Shown in pieces: positions 1 through 8,957 of a stretch of DNA of 64,000 nt. Source of the stretch: Shewanella piezotolerans WP3 (GTDB lineage: Bacteria; Pseudomonadota; Gammaproteobacteria; Enterobacterales; Shewanellaceae); assembly GCF_000014885.1 (NCBI RefSeq), contig NC_011566.1, positions 1,116,001 through 1,180,000 on the forward strand. Direction: 5' to 3'. The notes beneath the pieces were generated by a model. That model searched no databases and had not been told where the DNA came from. It saw only the letters and a program-made list of their open reading frames with translations. Numbering within the stretch: position 1 is the first letter of the stretch; each line of letters opens with the position of its first letter. The position numbers and the translations under genes were made by a program.

Positions 1-331
1 GTAGCTCAACGGTACCCATTTCACGCATGTACATGCGGACAGGGTCAGTAGTACGACCTAATTCAGCTTCCACTGTCGCTAATGCGGCAGCAGCTTCTTC
101 GGCAGCATCGTCATCGGTGCTGTCTTCAGACATCATGATTTCATCAGCATCCGGAGCCTGTTCATAGACTCGAATACCCATGTCATTGATCATCTGGATA
201 ATATCTTCGATCTGGTCAGAGTCGACCATGTCTGCAGGTAGGTGATCGTTCACTTCTGCGTAGGTTAAGTAACCTTGCTCTTTACCTTTGGCAAGCAACA
301 ATTTAAGTTGCGACTGCGGAGTATGATCCAT
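1..331 (-). CDS. rpoD: RNA polymerase sigma-70 factor RpoD, N-terminal part (runs off the window)
   Basis: Housekeeping sigma factor that directs RNA polymerase to most growth promoters. Only the N-terminal ~110 residues are here. The reading frame starts at an ATG whose complement is 329-331 and begins MDHTPQSQLKLLLAKGKEQG, the typical start of region 1.1 of proteobacterial RpoD. It continues through an acidic stretch into the segment T-D-P-V-R-M-Y-M-R-E-M-G of region 1.2. It lies downstream of dnaG on the same strand, the classic rpsU-dnaG-rpoD operon order. A 126-bp gap separates it from dnaG and may hold an additional promoter, which I did not resolve. Confidence 0.95.
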   Translation of the reverse strand, partial: MDHTPQSQLKLLLAKGKEQGYLTYAEVNDHLPADMVDSDQIEDIIQMINDMGIRVYEQAPDADEIMMSEDSTDDDAAEEAAAALATVEAELGRTTDPVRMYMREMGTVEL

Positions 332-457
332 AGATATCATCCAAGTTGGGAAACAGTTAAAACGACGGGCAAAAAACAGCCGCGCAAGTCGTTAATTATA
401 GCCTTCGGTGCTTCACTGTGCTAGTCCAAGTGTTTACTTTTGAGGCAGATTTCGAAT

Positions 458-2188
458 CTATGCCTTACTTTTAATCACTGAGATTAGCTTGCTAAGCTGT
501 AATCTTTCATCTTTTGTGAGATTAGTTTTCAAACTCAGCTCTTGGTAGCGTTGCTCCAGATACTGGTTGTTTAACCACACTAAGGTGCCTTTTAACTCTT
601 TAAGTAAGTTTTCATCCGCCACTTGATGATCCCATTGGGTCAGTTTTTTTAGGGTGCTGAATTGATTATCGCCCCTGAACTGTTCAAGTAGTTGTGCGCT
701 GCTCATTACTTTGCCGCGAGTTAAATCTAGTACAAGAGCTAGCAAATCAATGCCTGGCATTTGTACGTGTTTTAGCGCGAGTTGCTCAGGTAATTTTTCA
801 CCTAGGCGCGGATGTTGTACTAACAATGCAATGGCTAGTCGCAATGGAGTACCACGTCCTTTCAACGCTTTGTGCTGTTTAGGTTTATCGGCCGTCTTAG
901 TCGAAAAGTTAAATTTTCGTTTAAGCTCATCAGCACCGTTCATTCTTAGCTTATGTGCTAAATCTTCAAGCAGCAGACTCTGCAGTACAGTGTCTTGCAC
1001 TTTTTCTATCAGTTTAATGGCATTTTTTGCCAAAACACTTTTGTCTTCTTTACCAAATTTTTTCGCTAAGTTTTCAAATAGAAACTCAGGAAGTGCCATG
1101 GCTTGGCCAATATTCTGTTCGAACTGTTCTTTGCCGATTTGTCTCACTAGCGTGTCAGGGTCTTCGCCTTCAGGTAGAAACATGAAGCGAACTTGATTGC
1201 CAGGTTTTAACAAAGGCAATGCAGTTTCTAGCGCACGCCAAGCGGCTTCTTTACCCGCTTTGTCACCGTCATAACAACAGATAACTTCTTTTGCACTACG
1301 CAGTAACAGCTGAAATTGATCAGCGGTAGTTGAAGTACCTAACGACGCAACGGCATAATCGACACCGAATTGCCCTAGAGCAACGACGTCCATATAGCCT
1401 TCAACAATGAGTACTTGTTGTGGATCACGATGACGCTGTTTTAGCTCATATAACCCATAAAGCTCATTGCCCTTATGAAATATGGGCGTTTCTGGAGAAT
1501 TCAAGTACTTTGGCGTACCTTCTCCTAAAACTCTGCCACCAAAGCCAATAACTCGGCCGCGTCGGTCCCTAATCGGGAACATGAGTCGGTCACGAAATCG
1601 GTCATAACGCTTTCCGCTGTCATTTTCGATGACCATGCCAGCAGTGAGTAGCTTGTTCTGTGAATCTTGATTCTGACGATATCGGCTTAATAAGCCGTCC
1701 CATCCATCGGGAGCAAAACCAATGTTAAAATGTTCGACTACGTCTTTTGAAAGCCCACGATGGCTTAAGTAATCAAGCACTTTCTGTTTATCTGGGTGTT
1801 GTCTTAACTGACTTTGGAAGAATAAACTCGACTCTTCCATCAGTTGGTATAAATCACGACTAAGCTCTTGATCGCGAGGCTTACCAGTGCCTTGTTCCTG
1901 AGGAACTTCTAGTCCTAACTGTCCAGCGAGTTCTTCAATTGCATCCACGAAGTCGAGTCGGTCATATTCCATGACAAAATCAATAACGTTTCCGTGTGCG
2001 CCGCAGCCAAAACAATGATAAAACTGCTTGTCTCTGCTAACGGTAAAAGAGGGAGATTTTTCGCTATGAAAAGGACAACAGGCAGAGTGGTTTTTACCCG
2101 CCTTCTTTAGGGGCACTTTAGGGTCGATTAAGTCGACAATGTCAGTGCGAGCTACTAGCTCATTGATAAAATCACGAGGTATCGCCAT
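458..2188 (-). CDS. dnaG: DNA primase DnaG
   Basis: Synthesises RNA primers for Okazaki fragments and interacts with DnaB helicase at the replication fork. The 576-aa length is normal. The N-terminal CHC2 zinc-binding domain shows C38-x2-H41 and C59-x2-C62. The core catalytic domain follows, with the TOPRIM glutamate in E263-G-Y-M-D and a later D-G-D metal motif near residue 307. The C-terminal ~130 residues match the position of the helicase-binding domain. It sits between yqeY and rpoD on the minus strand in the macromolecular-synthesis operon. A hairpin at 2250-2272, between yqeY and dnaG, could attenuate read-through from rpsU, as the T1 site does in E. coli. Confidence 0.97.
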   Translation of the reverse strand: MAIPRDFINELVARTDIVDLIDPKVPLKKAGKNHSACCPFHSEKSPSFTVSRDKQFYHCFGCGAHGNVIDFVMEYDRLDFVDAIEELAGQLGLEVPQEQGTGKPRDQELSRDLYQLMEESSLFFQSQLRQHPDKQKVLDYLSHRGLSKDVVEHFNIGFAPDGWDGLLSRYRQNQDSQNKLLTAGMVIENDSGKRYDRFRDRLMFPIRDRRGRVIGFGGRVLGEGTPKYLNSPETPIFHKGNELYGLYELKQRHRDPQQVLIVEGYMDVVALGQFGVDYAVASLGTSTTADQFQLLLRSAKEVICCYDGDKAGKEAAWRALETALPLLKPGNQVRFMFLPEGEDPDTLVRQIGKEQFEQNIGQAMALPEFLFENLAKKFGKEDKSVLAKNAIKLIEKVQDTVLQSLLLEDLAHKLRMNGADELKRKFNFSTKTADKPKQHKALKGRGTPLRLAIALLVQHPRLGEKLPEQLALKHVQMPGIDLLALVLDLTRGKVMSSAQLLEQFRGDNQFSTLKKLTQWDHQVADENLLKELKGTLVWLNNQYLEQRYQELSLKTNLTKDERLQLSKLISVIKSKA

Positions 2189-2249
2189 TAGTGTTGTTAA
2201 ATGCCGCCTTTAATTTCGTGAAGTTAAAATAGAGAAAATCGAAAACAAA

Positions 2250-2272
2250 CAAGCCGCGCAAAAGCACGGCTT
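2250..2272 (-). terminator. Hairpin between yqeY and dnaG, possible leaky terminator
   Basis: Read on the minus strand, AAGCCG-TGC and GCG-CGGCTT pair around a short T-rich loop. A T-rich but interrupted tract (gtttgtttt) follows. The position matches the attenuating terminator known between rpsU and dnaG in enterobacterial macromolecular-synthesis operons. The leaky role is an inference. Confidence 0.5.
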
Positions 2273-2292
2273 ATTCATCATTAAAACAAAAA

Positions 2293-2736
2293 CTACTTGA
2301 GTTTTTCACGGATCATAGCGCCAATTGCCGCCATATCTGCTCTGCCCATTACTTTAGGTTTTAATGATCCCATTACTTTACCCATATCCGCCATGGAGGA
2401 TGCACCCATCTCAGAGATGCTTGCATCAACTAGCACAACAATTTCCTCTTCAGTAAGAGGTTGAGGCAAAAACTCTTCAAGTACTTGAATTTCATCTGCT
2501 TCAATTTGTGCTAATTCGTCACGTCCTGCTGCTGCATATTGAGCAATAGAATCACGACGCTGTTTAACCATTTTGGTTAAGACCGCTATAGCTTGGTCAT
2601 CATTCAAAGATTCGCGGGTATCCACTTCAATTTGTTTGATGGCCGCTAGTGCCATACGAATAGTCCCCAAGCGTACCTTTTCTTTGGCACGCATGGCGGC
2701 TTTCATTTGCTCTTTTAGCTGATCAATTAGGCTCAT
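2293..2736 (-). CDS. yqeY: GatB/YqeY domain protein
   Basis: 147-aa protein of the YqeY family, which resembles the C-terminal tRNA-binding domain of GatB. A role in tRNA-dependent amidation is presumed for the family but not established. It begins MSLIDQLKEQMKAAMRAKEK and contains the family segments R-L-G-T-I-R-M and Q-R-R-D-S-I-A-Q-Y. The frame stays open further upstream, but the extra N-terminus would overlap rpsU and is atypical, so the ATG at 2736 is chosen. It lies 7 bp after rpsU, which makes it a member of the rpsU-dnaG-rpoD operon. Confidence 0.93.
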   Translation of the reverse strand: MSLIDQLKEQMKAAMRAKEKVRLGTIRMALAAIKQIEVDTRESLNDDQAIAVLTKMVKQRRDSIAQYAAAGRDELAQIEADEIQVLEEFLPQPLTEEEIVVLVDASISEMGASSMADMGKVMGSLKPKVMGRADMAAIGAMIREKLK

Positions 2737-2743
2737 AATGAGA

Positions 2744-2959
2744 TTAGTATAAACGTACGCGACGTGCGTTTTCGCGAGAAAGCTTCTTAGCAAGACGCTT
2801 GATAGCAGCGGCTTTAGCACGTTTACGTGCAGTAGTTGGCTTCTCGTAGAATTCACGAGCGCGAACGTCAGCTAAGATACCAGCTTTTTCACAAGAGCGC
2901 TTGAAACGACGAAGAGCTACGTCGAATGGTTCGTTTTCACGTACTTTAATAATTGGCAT
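2744..2959 (-). CDS. rpsU: 30S ribosomal protein S21
   Basis: Small-subunit ribosomal protein required for normal initiation, acting near the anti-Shine-Dalgarno region of 16S rRNA. The 71-aa sequence begins MPIIKVRENEPFDVALRRFK and ends in the usual Arg/Lys-rich tail (R-R-V-R-L-Y). It is the first gene of the macromolecular-synthesis operon. An AGGGG-type ribosome-binding site precedes it on the minus strand (2967-2975). It is divergent from tsaD, with about 230 bp of shared upstream DNA. Confidence 0.98.
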   Translation of the reverse strand: MPIIKVRENEPFDVALRRFKRSCEKAGILADVRAREFYEKPTTARKRAKAAAIKRLAKKLSRENARRVRLY

Positions 2960-3189
2960 ACGCCATCACCCCTTAGGTGTAGGTTGTATTGAGACAATTA
3001 CTTGACTCAGATAATTTAAAAATGGTGCGGAATTCTATACCGACTCGCCCCCTGGTTGTAAACCCTTATTCGTGATCAGAATTGCGTCTGTTCGGTAATA
3101 ATCGACATAGATGGCGGTTGTGCTATGGAGTAATTAAAGCACAGCAGGTAGAATTGTCGGCAATATATATGAAGTAAAGATGAGAAACA

Positions 3190-4206
3190 ATGCGGGTTTT
3201 AGGAATAGAGACATCTTGTGATGAAACGGGAATCGCCGTTTATGATGATGACAAAGGGCTTTTATCACATACCTTATATAGTCAGGTTAAATTGCACGCC
3301 GATTACGGTGGGGTTGTCCCTGAGCTGGCTTCTCGTGATCATGTTCGTAAAATCGTACCCTTGATCCGCCAAGCATTAGCTGATGCCGATATGACCATTG
3401 AAGATATTGATGGTATTGCATACACCAAGGGGCCAGGGCTTATTGGTGCTTTGCTTGTGGGGGCCTGTGTTGGCCGTGCATTAGCGTTTTCGTGGGATAA
3501 GCCTGCAATTGGTGTGCACCATATGGAAGGGCATCTACTTGCGCCTATGCTTGAAGATGATGTGCCTGAGTTTCCGTTTCTTGCGTTATTAGTATCGGGT
3601 GGTCATTCAATGCTTGTGGGCGTTGAAGGGATTGGCCGTTATGAGGTTCTAGGTGAATCTGTAGATGATGCAGCAGGCGAAGCATTCGATAAAACCGCTA
3701 AATTGATGGGGCTTGATTACCCTGGTGGGCCGAGATTGTCGAAGCTAGCAGCCAAGGGAGTGGCTAATAGTTATCGATTCCCAAGACCTATGACTGATAA
3801 ACCTGGACTTAATTTTAGCTTCTCGGGGCTTAAAACATTTGCAGCTAACACCATAGCAGCGGAGCCAAATGATGAACAAACACGAGCGAATATAGCGTGT
3901 GCATTTGAAGAGGCTGTGGTTGATACCTTAGCGATAAAATGTAAGCGAGCGTTAAAGCAAACGGGTTACCAGCGTTTAGTGATTGCAGGGGGGGTGAGTG
4001 CTAATACGCGTTTACGTGCTCAATTAGCTGAAATGATGACTAACCTTGGTGGTAAGGTTTTTTACCCTCGTGGTGAGTTCTGTACCGATAACGGTGCGAT
4101 GATCGCTTACGCGGGTCTACAGCGCTTGAAAGCAGGGCAAACCGATGACCTTGGTGTTAAAGGTCAACCAAGATGGCCGCTGGATACTTTAGAGCCTGTC
4201 GATTAA
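3190..4206 (+). CDS. tsaD: tRNA N6-threonylcarbamoyladenosine transferase TsaD
   Basis: Transfers the threonylcarbamoyl group to A37 of ANN-decoding tRNAs, in complex with TsaB and TsaE. The 338-aa length is normal. The N-terminus reads [20 protein letters not shown], and the metal-binding H111-M-E-G-H115 motif is intact. G-G-H-S and C-T-D-N-G-A motifs follow as expected of the ASKHA/Kae1 fold. It is transcribed divergently from rpsU, the usual neighbour, and ends in a strong terminator at 4222-4252. Confidence 0.98.
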
Positions 4207-4221
4207 CTACTGGCTATCAAT

Positions 4222-4252
4222 AAAAAAACGGCGCTATTGGCGCCGTTTTTTT
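4222..4252. terminator. Bidirectional rho-independent terminator between tsaD and plsY
   Basis: A-run, then ACGGCGC-tattg-GCGCCGT, then a T-run. It is near-symmetric, so it can serve tsaD on plus and plsY on minus, which converge here. Confidence 0.9.
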
Positions 4253-4281
4253 ATGACCTTTTCACGTAAGGTGAATATACT

Positions 4282-4893
4282 TTATAAGCTCTTATTACGC
4301 CTTTTACGAGACACTTTAGACTCTTCACCTTTTAACAGGCGTTTAATATTGTCACGGTGGCGGATCACGATAAGCGTTGAAAGCATTGCCACTGGAATGG
4401 TAAATCTATCGTCGATCCACCAGGTGTATACGGGGGCGAGTAATGCTGTACATATGGCTGCAAAAGATGAGTAGCGGGTGATTAGCACGATGACAGCCCA
4501 TGTTAACATGAGAAATAGCGCCAAATAATGGCCAATAGGTGCCATTGCGCCAAAAGCCGTAGCTACGCCTTTACCACCTTTAAAACCAAAAAAGATTGGA
4601 AAAATGTGTCCTAAACAGGCTGCAATGGCAATTAAGCCTAATGCGATTGGATCAACGCCTAACCTAAAGGCTAGGTAAGCGGGCGCAGCGCCTTTTAGCA
4701 TATCAAAAAATAGTACCAGCGCAGCTGAGCTCGCGCCGCCTATGCGTAGCACATTGGTAGCGCCTGGGTTACCAGAACCTTCAGTCCTCGGGTCGGGAAG
4801 GCCACGCATTTTACAAACCAGAACAGCACTCGATATTGAGCCTGCCAAATAGGCGCCCATTATCATTAATATTGTTAGTGCTATTGTGGTCAA
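4282..4893 (-). CDS. plsY: Glycerol-3-phosphate acyltransferase PlsY
   Basis: Integral membrane enzyme that transfers the acyl group of acyl-phosphate to glycerol-3-phosphate, the first step of phospholipid synthesis in the PlsX/PlsY pathway. The 203-aa protein is mostly hydrophobic and carries the family motif G-S-G-N-P-G-A-T-N in its first third and G-F-K-G-G-K-G-V-A-T further on. The start is a TTG preceded on the minus strand by AAGGA at good spacing. An internal ATG ten codons downstream would cut into the first membrane helix. Convergent with tsaD and divergent from folB. Confidence 0.95.
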   Translation of the reverse strand: MTTIALTILMIMGAYLAGSISSAVLVCKMRGLPDPRTEGSGNPGATNVLRIGGASSAALVLFFDMLKGAAPAYLAFRLGVDPIALGLIAIAACLGHIFPIFFGFKGGKGVATAFGAMAPIGHYLALFLMLTWAVIVLITRYSSFAAICTALLAPVYTWWIDDRFTIPVAMLSTLIVIRHRDNIKRLLKGEESKVSRKRRNKSL

Positions 4894-5205
4894 ATTGGTT
4901 TCCTTATCCGTCTTAGGGTATTATCGCGCCACACAAAAAAACGCTCTTTATATTCAACTGACAGTCTTATGGATTTGGCAGTGAATTGGAGCACAAAAAA
5001 CAGCTTTGAATATCTCTGTTAGCTACCTTGCTATTAAAGCGGCTGTTTTTATTAATTCTTTATTTACGAGAACTTATCCTACTTGGATTTGTCCTTGTTC
5101 GAAAGAGCCATAGGGTAATATCTCTGCTTTAGGAGGGATTATATCCTTTTTGTTCGTTTTAGCTTATCAGACCTCAGTGGCAATGATTAAGGTTTTGGAG
5201 AAAAC
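4894..5205. other. Intergenic region between plsY and folB
   Basis: 312 bp between divergent genes. It must contain promoters for plsY (minus) and folB (plus). I see no repeat, conserved RNA fold or coding remnant that I can name. Confidence 0.5.
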
Positions 5206-5559
5206 ATGGATAAAGTACTGATTAGAGAGCTTAAAATAGAAACCGTTATTGGGATCTATGAATGGGAAAAGCAGATCCATCAAACCTTGTTACTGGATTT
5301 AGATATGGCATGGGATAATCGTTTGGCTGCGGCGAGCGACTCTTACGAGAATGCACTGTGCTATGAAACGGTATCGAATCGACTTACAGCGCTTATTACT
5401 GAAAAGCCTATTGAATTGATTGAAACCGTTGCTGAGATGGTAGCGACTTGTGTGATGAGTGAGTTCAATGTGCCTTGGGTTAAGGTCAAAGTGATGAAAC
5501 CTGGAGCTGTGCCAACGGCTCAAGCCGTCGGTGTTGAGATCGAGAGAGGTCATGCATAA
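5206..5559 (+). CDS. folB: Dihydroneopterin aldolase FolB
   Basis: Cleaves dihydroneopterin to 6-hydroxymethyl-dihydropterin and glycolaldehyde in folate synthesis. The 117-aa protein begins MDKVLIRELKIETVIGIYEW, the family signature in which the conserved N-terminal glutamates sit. A conserved lysine lies near the C-terminus in the V-K-V-K-V-M-K-P segment. GGAGAAA precedes the ATG. The stop codon abuts the folK start, so the two consecutive pathway steps are translationally coupled. Confidence 0.96.
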   Translation: MDKVLIRELKIETVIGIYEWEKQIHQTLLLDLDMAWDNRLAAASDSYENALCYETVSNRLTALITEKPIELIETVAEMVATCVMSEFNVPWVKVKVMKPGAVPTAQAVGVEIERGHA

Positions 5560-6051
5560 ATGGCCAAGATCTACATCAGTTTAGGTAGCAATATTGAGCC
5601 TGCTCGCTACCTTAAGGCAGCATTAATTGATTTGGATTGTCACTTTGATAAGTTAGTGCTGTCATCGGTTTATGAGAGTGAAGCGGTCGGTTTTGATGGG
5701 ACTAACTTTCTTAATATGGTTGTTGCAGCCGAGACCGAATTATCCATTGAAGACGTTGTCGCCAGATTCAAACAAATTGAACAAGATCATGGTCGTGTTG
5801 TGGGGGCTAAAAAGTTTGCAGCCAGAACTTTAGATTTGGATCTACTGCTTTATGATGATGTGGTTTGTGAAGCGCCAATTGTGCTACCACGTGCTGAAAT
5901 TTTATATAACGCATTTGTACTGTGGCCGTTAGCTGAGATAGCTCCCGAGCTAAGTCACCCAGTGGCCCAAGAGTCATACTTGCACCTTTGGAAGCAGTAT
6001 GAAAAATCACAACAAAAATTATGGCCTATTGAGTTCAATTGGTCTGCTTAA
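5560..6051 (+). CDS. folK: 2-amino-4-hydroxy-6-hydroxymethyldihydropteridine diphosphokinase FolK
   Basis: Transfers pyrophosphate from ATP to 6-hydroxymethyl-dihydropterin, the step after FolB. The 163-aa protein has the N-terminal S-L-G-S-N-I-E-P motif and the signature R-T-L-D-L-D-L-L-L-Y-D, which carries the two magnesium-binding aspartates. It follows folB with no gap. The ATG overlaps the end of a weak ribosome site inside folB. The downstream gene uppP is on the same strand after 24 bp and may be co-transcribed. Confidence 0.97.
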   Translation: MAKIYISLGSNIEPARYLKAALIDLDCHFDKLVLSSVYESEAVGFDGTNFLNMVVAAETELSIEDVVARFKQIEQDHGRVVGAKKFAARTLDLDLLLYDDVVCEAPIVLPRAEILYNAFVLWPLAEIAPELSHPVAQESYLHLWKQYEKSQQKLWPIEFNWSA

Positions 6052-6075
6052 GTCGCTTTTTTAAATAGGATAGTT

Positions 6076-6876
6076 ATGGACACGTTTCAGGTGATTATAT
6101 TGGCGCTAATTCAAGGCCTCACCGAGTTTTTACCCATCTCAAGCTCTGCGCATCTCATTTTACCGGCGCAATTATTGGATTGGCAAGATCAAGGGCTATC
6201 TTTTGATGTGGCAGTGAATACGGGATCATTGCTCGCGGTGGTAATGTATTTCCGTAAAGAATTGTATTCTATGTTTATGGCTTGGACTGGCAGTATAGCC
6301 AGTGGCAAACAGACTCAAGAGAGTAAGCTGTCTTGGTGGATTATATTGGCAACTATCCCCGCTGTGATTGTTGGTTTCACGGCAAAAGGCTTTATTGAGA
6401 CGTACCTGCGTAATATCGAAGTGATTGCTGCAACGACTATCATTTTTGGTTTACTGCTTTGGTGGGCAGACAGAATGCAGCGCCAAGGTTTTAATGAGTT
6501 CCAAGTAGGTTGGAAAAAAGCATTGGTTATTGGTCTCGCTCAAGCTATGGCACTCATTCCGGGGACGTCGCGTTCAGGTGCGACAATTACCGCTGCACTT
6601 ATGCTTGGCTTAAGCCGTGAAGCAGCAGCAAGATTTTCATTTTTGATGTCGGTGCCTGTGAGCCTTGGTGCGGCGATCTTAGTGACTAAAGATTTGCTCT
6701 CGAGCGGTCAAGCAATTGATTACCAAGCGTTGGGCTTAGGTATTGTGGTGTCATTTATCGCAGCTTATGTGTGTATCCATTACTTCTTGAAGATTATAAG
6801 CAAAATGGGCATGACGCCATTTGTGATCTACAGATTAGTACTCGGCGCCGTCTTGTGTGGTTTTATCTTTCTTTAA
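6076..6876 (+). CDS. uppP: Undecaprenyl-diphosphatase UppP (BacA family)
   Basis: Membrane phosphatase that recycles undecaprenyl pyrophosphate to the monophosphate carrier used for peptidoglycan and O-antigen synthesis; overproduction gives bacitracin resistance in other bacteria. The 266-aa protein shows the two family motifs: Q-G-L-T-E-F-L-P-I-S-S-S-A-H near the N-terminus and P-G-T-S-R-S-G-A-T in the second half. About eight hydrophobic segments are visible. It follows folK closely and is followed by rlmA on the same strand. Confidence 0.97.
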   Translation: MDTFQVIILALIQGLTEFLPISSSAHLILPAQLLDWQDQGLSFDVAVNTGSLLAVVMYFRKELYSMFMAWTGSIASGKQTQESKLSWWIILATIPAVIVGFTAKGFIETYLRNIEVIAATTIIFGLLLWWADRMQRQGFNEFQVGWKKALVIGLAQAMALIPGTSRSGATITAALMLGLSREAAARFSFLMSVPVSLGAAILVTKDLLSSGQAIDYQALGLGIVVSFIAAYVCIHYFLKIISKMGMTPFVIYRLVLGAVLCGFIFL

Positions 6877-6911
6877 AAGCTAGACCTATTTATTTGAACA
6901 GTGAGCGTATT

Positions 6912-7745
6912 ATGAACAGTATTTATCTTTGTCCCATTTGCCAGTCAGGCTTAATGCTGCATGAAGAGTCGAAAGGGCTGCATTGTGAGAATAAGCACCA
7001 CTTTGACAAGAATGAGCAAGGATATTGGCTCTTTGGCCAGGTTAAAAAGCCCAAGATTGACTCTAGAGCAGTGATGCGTGCTAAGCGCTACGTACTTGAA
7101 TCAGGAATTTATGTACCGCTTGCACAGAAAATGGCTGAGATGATTGGTCAATTACCGCAGTTTTCAGCAGGTAAGTCATTGTCACAGTTAGATTATGATT
7201 GCGGCGAAGGTTATTTTTTAAGAACGGTTAAGGATATTCTCGCTGAGCAACAACCTGATATCGCTGTTGAGCAAACAGGGATCTCTGAAGCAGAGAACGC
7301 TATTTTTGCTGCAGCTAAGGCGCAAAGTGGTCCGACTTATATCGTTTCAAACTTAAAGCACCTGCCAATTAAAGATGAAAGCTTTGATTTAGTGACCTTA
7401 ATCGATAAACAACTTAAGGGAAAAGAGCTAACGCGGGTGCTTAAGCAAGAGGGAATTTTATTACAGGTGGCTGCAGGTCCAAGGCATTTGTGGCAAATAA
7501 GAGAGTTTATCTACCCTGATTTGAGTGAAAAACCTGTCAGCCATAATTTGCCAAAAGAGCTTGAGTTAGTGCAGAGCGAGCGGTTGTCGATTAAGGTGAG
7601 TGTTTCCGGTGAGCAGGCGATTGCGCTACTTGAAATGACGCCATATGCGTGGCGCGCCAATGATAATGTGCGCCATCATATTCAACAGGCGAAGTTTGAT
7701 TCATTAGAGATAGACTTTGTGATTAGCCTGATGACTAGAAAATAA
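6912..7745 (+). CDS. rlmA: 23S rRNA (guanine-N1)-methyltransferase, RlmA family
   Basis: Predicted to methylate N1 of guanine 745 in helix 35 of 23S rRNA. The 277-aa protein starts with a zinc-finger region (C7-x2-C10, then C25 and H29), followed by the conserved H-F-D-K-N-E-Q-G-Y-W segment. The S-R-A-V-M-R-A-K-R motif and a SAM-binding loop D-Y-D-C-G-E-G-Y-F come next. The frame is open upstream into uppP, but the ATG at 6912 gives the family N-terminus exactly. The second half is more diverged, so the assignment rests on the N-terminal two thirds. Confidence 0.88.
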   Translation: MNSIYLCPICQSGLMLHEESKGLHCENKHHFDKNEQGYWLFGQVKKPKIDSRAVMRAKRYVLESGIYVPLAQKMAEMIGQLPQFSAGKSLSQLDYDCGEGYFLRTVKDILAEQQPDIAVEQTGISEAENAIFAAAKAQSGPTYIVSNLKHLPIKDESFDLVTLIDKQLKGKELTRVLKQEGILLQVAAGPRHLWQIREFIYPDLSEKPVSHNLPKELELVQSERLSIKVSVSGEQAIALLEMTPYAWRANDNVRHHIQQAKFDSLEIDFVISLMTRK

Positions 7746-7798
7746 TTGCCGCTCAAGGTAATCTTAATTTATTCAACCTAACGGAATTTTAAATACTG

Positions 7799-8698
7799 AT
7801 GATGCGTACATTGCTGTTGTTCATCTTAGCTGCTTTACCGCTAGTTTCATCTGCTAACGTGTATCAGATCCCGCAAGACGGCAGCCGTCTAGTGGGTGAG
7901 TTACAGGAGCATGTAGTGGAAAAGGGCGACTATTTTCAAACTATCTCTAAACAGTACAACATAGGCATTTTGGAGTTAATGGAATCCAATCCAGGTGTTG
8001 ATCCATTTTTGCCAAGACCTGGCACTCGTTTATTAATCCCAACTCAGATGTTGTTGCCTGATGTACCGCATAAAGGGGTGGTGATTAACTTAGCAGAGCT
8101 AAGGTTGTATTACTTCCCTAAAGGCGGCCAAGAGGTGCACGTATTCCCTGTTGGTATCGGCCGAATAGGTCGAGAGACACCTGAGATGGTGACTCGGATA
8201 AAGTCGCGGATCCCTAATCCAAGCTGGACACCACCTGCGAGTATCCGCAAAGAGCATTTAGAAGAGCGGGGTGAGGAGCTGCCAAGAGTAGTATTGGCAG
8301 GCCCTGATAATCCATTAGGAAAATATGCCATTCAGCTTTCTTACGGTGACGGTAGCTACTTGATCCATGGAACCAATAAAGATTTTGGGATCGGTATGCG
8401 AGTCAGTGCAGGTTGTATTCGTCTAAACCCTGATGATATTGAATGGTTGTTTAACGAGGTTAAGTATGGTGATTCAGTCACAGTTATTAACCAAACCGTT
8501 AAGATCTCTACCGAGCCTGATGGACGCCAAATTATTGAAGTACATTCACCTTTGTCTGAGTCTGAAGGGCAAAGTAACCGTGTGATAGAGATGAATCGTG
8601 ATGTGGTAGAGTTTATTGGTCAAGAAGATGTTGATTACACTAAAGCGAATGATGCCTTACTGACTCAAAATGGCATTCCAGTCAATATTCAAAGCTAG
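7799..8698 (+). CDS. L,D-transpeptidase with LysM domain (ErfK/YbiS/YcfS/YnhG family)
   Basis: Periplasmic enzyme. Homologues attach Lpp to peptidoglycan or form 3-3 cross-links. The 299-aa protein has a signal peptide (~1-19), a LysM peptidoglycan-binding segment (~38-82), and a YkuD catalytic domain with H190-G-T and the S-A-G-C206-I-R-L-N active-site motif. The start could be either of two adjacent ATGs. It converges on an Lpp-type lipoprotein 260 bp away, the natural substrate for this family, which favours the Lpp-anchoring role. That role is inferred from family and context. Which of the E. coli paralogues it corresponds to cannot be decided from the sequence alone. Confidence 0.92.
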   Translation: MMRTLLLFILAALPLVSSANVYQIPQDGSRLVGELQEHVVEKGDYFQTISKQYNIGILELMESNPGVDPFLPRPGTRLLIPTQMLLPDVPHKGVVINLAELRLYYFPKGGQEVHVFPVGIGRIGRETPEMVTRIKSRIPNPSWTPPASIRKEHLEERGEELPRVVLAGPDNPLGKYAIQLSYGDGSYLIHGTNKDFGIGMRVSAGCIRLNPDDIEWLFNEVKYGDSVTVINQTVKISTEPDGRQIIEVHSPLSESEGQSNRVIEMNRDVVEFIGQEDVDYTKANDALLTQNGIPVNIQS

Positions 8699-8717
8699 TT
8701 GTAATAAGCTTGGTTGA

Positions 8718-8746
8718 GTTAAGCGTCCATATGTGGGCGCTTTTTT
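8718..8746 (+). terminator. Rho-independent terminator after the L,D-transpeptidase gene
   Basis: Stem GCGTCCA / TGGGCGC (one G-U pair) with a short loop, followed by six T. It lies immediately upstream of the tandem repeat. Confidence 0.8.
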
Positions 8747-8850
8747 GTACACGGAAGTACTTATCCCTGCTCGCCATGGAGGGCGAAGGAAGGGGGTTGT
8801 ACACGGAAGTACTTATCCCTGCTCGCCATGGAGGGCGAAGGAAGGGGGTT
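8745..8850. repeat. Perfect tandem duplication of a 52-bp unit
   Basis: The unit beginning TTGTACACGGAAGTACTTAT occurs twice in direct succession (8745-8796 and 8797-8848) with no mismatch that I can find. Each unit contains two small inverted repeats: GTAC...GTAC, and TCGCC-atggag-GGCGA. There is no spacer, so it is not a CRISPR. The sharp identity points to a recent duplication. It lies between the transpeptidase terminator and lpp, where no gene is expected. Confidence 0.9.
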
Positions 8851-8957
8851 GCTGAACGCTGAGTTGTGCGATAGCAGATAAATTTAAGGCTTGGTCAAGT
8901 TGCCTTGCATCAAGCCTTTGGAGTCGCTTAATAAGATAAGCTAATTCCTAAACGTAA

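Noticed and set aside
711..1196. 161-aa ORF opposite dnaG
   Set aside because: It is antisense to the well-supported dnaG reading frame and shows no domain; a shadow frame.
4253..4474. 73-aa ORF opposite plsY
   Set aside because: Antisense to PlsY and begins inside a terminator.
8745..8850. Tandem 52-bp repeats as a CRISPR array
   Set aside because: There are only two units, directly abutting with no spacer, and no cas genes in the window.
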